Below are positions 6,870 through 7,661 of a stretch of 7,661 bases of DNA, piece by piece; the first letter of the stretch is position 1, and the number at the start of each line of letters is the position of its first letter. Made by a program: the position numbers and the translations under genes. This DNA comes from an uncultured Christensenellaceae bacterium (GTDB lineage: Bacteria > Bacillota > Clostridia > Christensenellales > Aristaeellaceae). Under the pieces are notes generated by a model. That model was not told the origin of the DNA. It worked only from the letters and a program-made list of their open reading frames with translations, and made no database searches. The DNA lies in NCBI GenBank assembly GCA_905236495.1, contig CAJOPV010000073.1, positions 1 to 7,661 of the forward strand. Reading direction: 5' to 3'.

Positions 6870-7312
6870 AGGAAAAGGGACGGGAAGTGATTCGCTTCGC
6901 GCTGACGGGGGGCGTATGCTTCCTGGTGGAGTTTGCCGCCCTGGTGCTGCTCCGGGACAAGATGGGATTAGACACCCTGATCGCCGTGCCCATTGCGTTC
7001 CTTCTTTCGGTGATCCTGAATTATTTCCTGTGCGTGATCTGGGTATTTCAGGGGGCCAAGGATCAGGGACGGGCGGCGAAGGCGGCTTTTCTGGTGACCA
7101 GCGTGATGGGCCTTTTGCTCAACGAAGGGCTGATGTACCTGTTCCGGGTGCTTTTCGGGGAGGATCAAGAAATTCTGACGGTCTTTGGCTTTACCGTTAC
7201 CATGTATATGGCAAACAAAGCGCTTTCCACCCTGATCGTTATGATCTGGAATTATTTCACCAAGCGGGCGGTGCTGAAAAAAGGCGTCCTGCTGAAGAGG
7301 AAAGACGTTTGA
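6866..7312 (+). CDS. GtrA-family membrane protein
   Basis: A 148-residue protein with four predicted membrane helices (about 10-29, 36-61, 74-96 and 110-131) and short charged ends, the standard size and layout of the GtrA family. Members are small membrane proteins tied to cell-surface polysaccharide synthesis; the best studied are proposed to move polyprenyl-phosphate-linked sugars across the membrane. Visible family features are RFALTGGVCFLVEF (10-23), which opens helix 1, NYFLCVIWVF (52-61), closing helix 2, and WNYFTKRAVLK (128-138), closing helix 4. The start is a GTG at 6866 in a GTGA overlap with the upstream stop; a GGGAGAGAA stretch upstream may serve as ribosome binding site. Linkage to the GT-C-like protein suggests it supplies or flips that enzyme's lipid-linked sugar, which is inference. 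Confidence 0.9.
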   Translation: MKEKGREVIRFALTGGVCFLVEFAALVLLRDKMGLDTLIAVPIAFLLSVILNYFLCVIWVFQGAKDQGRAAKAAFLVTSVMGLLLNEGLMYLFRVLFGEDQEILTVFGFTVTMYMANKALSTLIVMIWNYFTKRAVLKKGVLLKRKDV

Positions 7313-7329
7313 CGCCCTGTTTCAAACGT
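7305..7329 (+). other. Hairpin spanning the gtrA stop codon
   Basis: A perfect 8-bp inverted repeat (7305-7312 with 7322-7329) with a 9-nt loop includes the TGA stop of gtrA in its left arm. There is no T-run after it, so it is not a standard intrinsic terminator. It could stabilise the 3' end of the mRNA or be chance. Confidence 0.4.
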
Positions 7330-7354
7330 GCCGGACTGTCGGGATCGCAGCCGG

Positions 7355-7381
7355 GGGAAAAAGGATCGGCCCCTTTTGCCC
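7355..7381 (+). terminator. Weak candidate terminator after gtrA
   Basis: A hairpin of 6 bp (7359-7364 with 7372-7377) plus 3 bp (7355-7357 with 7379-7381) across one A-G mismatch has a 7-nt loop. The Ts lie in the stem, not after it. An alternative fold pairs GGGG with CCCC just before TTTT (7374-7377). Neither is strong, so how the glycan operon ends is unclear. Confidence 0.3.
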
Positions 7382-7390
7382 GAAATTGAA

Positions 7391-7422
7391 CAAAATGCAG
7401 AATTTTGCGGGATAATTCCCGC
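7391..7422 (+). other. Paired small inverted repeats in the fba leader region
   Basis: Two inverted repeats share one base: CAAAAT/ATTTTG (7391-7396 with 7402-7407, loop 5) and GCGGGA/TCCCGC (7407-7412 with 7417-7422, loop 4). They lie upstream of the TATAAT promoter of the aldolase gene, where the second could be a regulator-binding palindrome. No specific regulator is recognised. Confidence 0.35.
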
Positions 7423-7432
7423 CCGGGGGCTG

Positions 7433-7459
7433 TTCAAAACATGGTTTTTCATGTATAAT
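7433..7459 (+). promoter_or_regulatory. Probable promoter of the aldolase gene
   Basis: A perfect TATAAT lies at 7454-7459, 41 bp before the ATG. The -35 is poor: TTCAAA at 7433-7438 matches four of six but leaves only 15 bp, and the 17-bp position (7431-7436) matches three of six. A second possible pair, TTGAAC (7386-7391) with GATAAT (7411-7416), has a long 19-bp spacer. Activation by a bound factor or use of upstream DNA is possible. Confidence 0.6.
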
Positions 7460-7500
7460 GAATGGGATAAACCTGGAAACAACGAAGGAGGATGATCATT

Positions 7501-7661
7501 ATGGCTCTGGTTACTTCCAAGGAAATGTTCAAAAAGGCCTATGAGGGCGGCTACGCCATCGGCGCGTTCAACGTGAACAACATGGAAATCGTGCAGGGCA
7601 TCACCGAGGCCGCCAAGATGGAAAACGCTCCCGTGATCCTGCAGGTCAGCAAGGGCGCCCG
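7501..7661 (+). CDS. fba: Class II fructose-1,6-bisphosphate aldolase, N-terminal part
   Basis: The enzyme reversibly cleaves fructose 1,6-bisphosphate to dihydroxyacetone phosphate and glyceraldehyde 3-phosphate, a cytoplasmic, metal-dependent glycolytic step. Only the first 53 codons plus two bases are present; the gene runs past the window end. The visible protein begins MALVTSKEMFKKAYEGGYAI, followed by GAFNVNNMEIVQGI (21-34) and APVILQVSKGA (43-53), the typical opening of the class II family in Bacillota. The metal ligands lie further on and cannot be checked. The start is fixed by AAGGAGG (7485-7491) with 9-nt spacing and by the promoter 41 bp upstream, so it is its own unit separate from the glycan operon. 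Related class II aldolases acting on tagatose bisphosphate start similarly and cannot be fully excluded. Confidence 0.9.
   Translation, partial: MALVTSKEMFKKAYEGGYAIGAFNVNNMEIVQGITEAAKMENAPVILQVSKGA

Noticed and set aside
7407..7422. GCGGGA/TCCCGC palindrome as an intrinsic terminator for gtrA
   Set aside because: Only a 6-bp stem and followed by a G/C-rich stretch rather than Ts; kept only as a possible regulatory palindrome.
1..7661. Mobile element, defence island or CRISPR array
   Set aside because: No transposase, integrase, repeat-spacer pattern or long terminal inverted repeats were seen; gene order and base composition look uniform across the window.

Overview
The window is GC-rich, densely packed bacterial DNA with sigma-A-type promoters, strong GGAGG-type ribosome binding sites and short ATGA/GTGA gene overlaps. 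The protein set (ArgB/ArgD, a long AlaX with a DHHA1 domain, a kinase-like/GNAT fusion, GtrA, and a class II fructose-bisphosphate aldolase start) points to a high-GC member of the Bacillota, class Clostridia. This placement is inferred from protein character only. No rRNA, tRNA, CRISPR array, transposase or phage gene is visible. The region looks like ordinary chromosome with one less familiar two-gene block and one cell-envelope operon.

Layout. (1) Positions 2-1920, plus strand: the 3' part of argB, then argD overlapping it by 4 bp. These are two arginine-biosynthesis steps, and the pair ends at a hairpin at 1933-1966. (2) Positions 1950-3209, plus strand: a promoter that overlaps this hairpin drives a long-form alanyl-tRNA editing protein (AlaX-L type). 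(3) A shared 12-bp hairpin at 3235-3265 separates this gene from a convergent minus-strand operon. (4) Positions 4462-3264, minus strand: a 75-residue protein with eight cysteines, translationally coupled to a 324-residue protein that joins a kinase-like domain to a GNAT acetyltransferase domain. A near-consensus promoter lies just upstream. (5) Positions 4589-7312, plus strand: a divergent promoter starts a three-gene overlapping operon. It encodes a 677-residue polytopic membrane protein resembling GT-C glycosyltransferases, an 84-residue soluble protein of unknown function, and a GtrA-family membrane protein. (6) Positions 7313-7500: a 188-bp leader with small hairpins and a TATAAT promoter, leading into the start of class II fructose-bisphosphate aldolase, which runs off the window.

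How the genes fit together. ArgB and ArgD catalyse consecutive stages of ornithine synthesis. AlaX removes misattached amino acids from tRNA-Ala and appears to be its own transcription unit. The GT-C-like protein and GtrA plausibly cooperate in polyprenyl-phosphate-sugar use or transport at the membrane, and the small protein between them is the unexplained partner. The Cys-rich protein plus kinase/GNAT fusion is the most unusual unit in the window: its domains are recognisable but its substrates are unknown.
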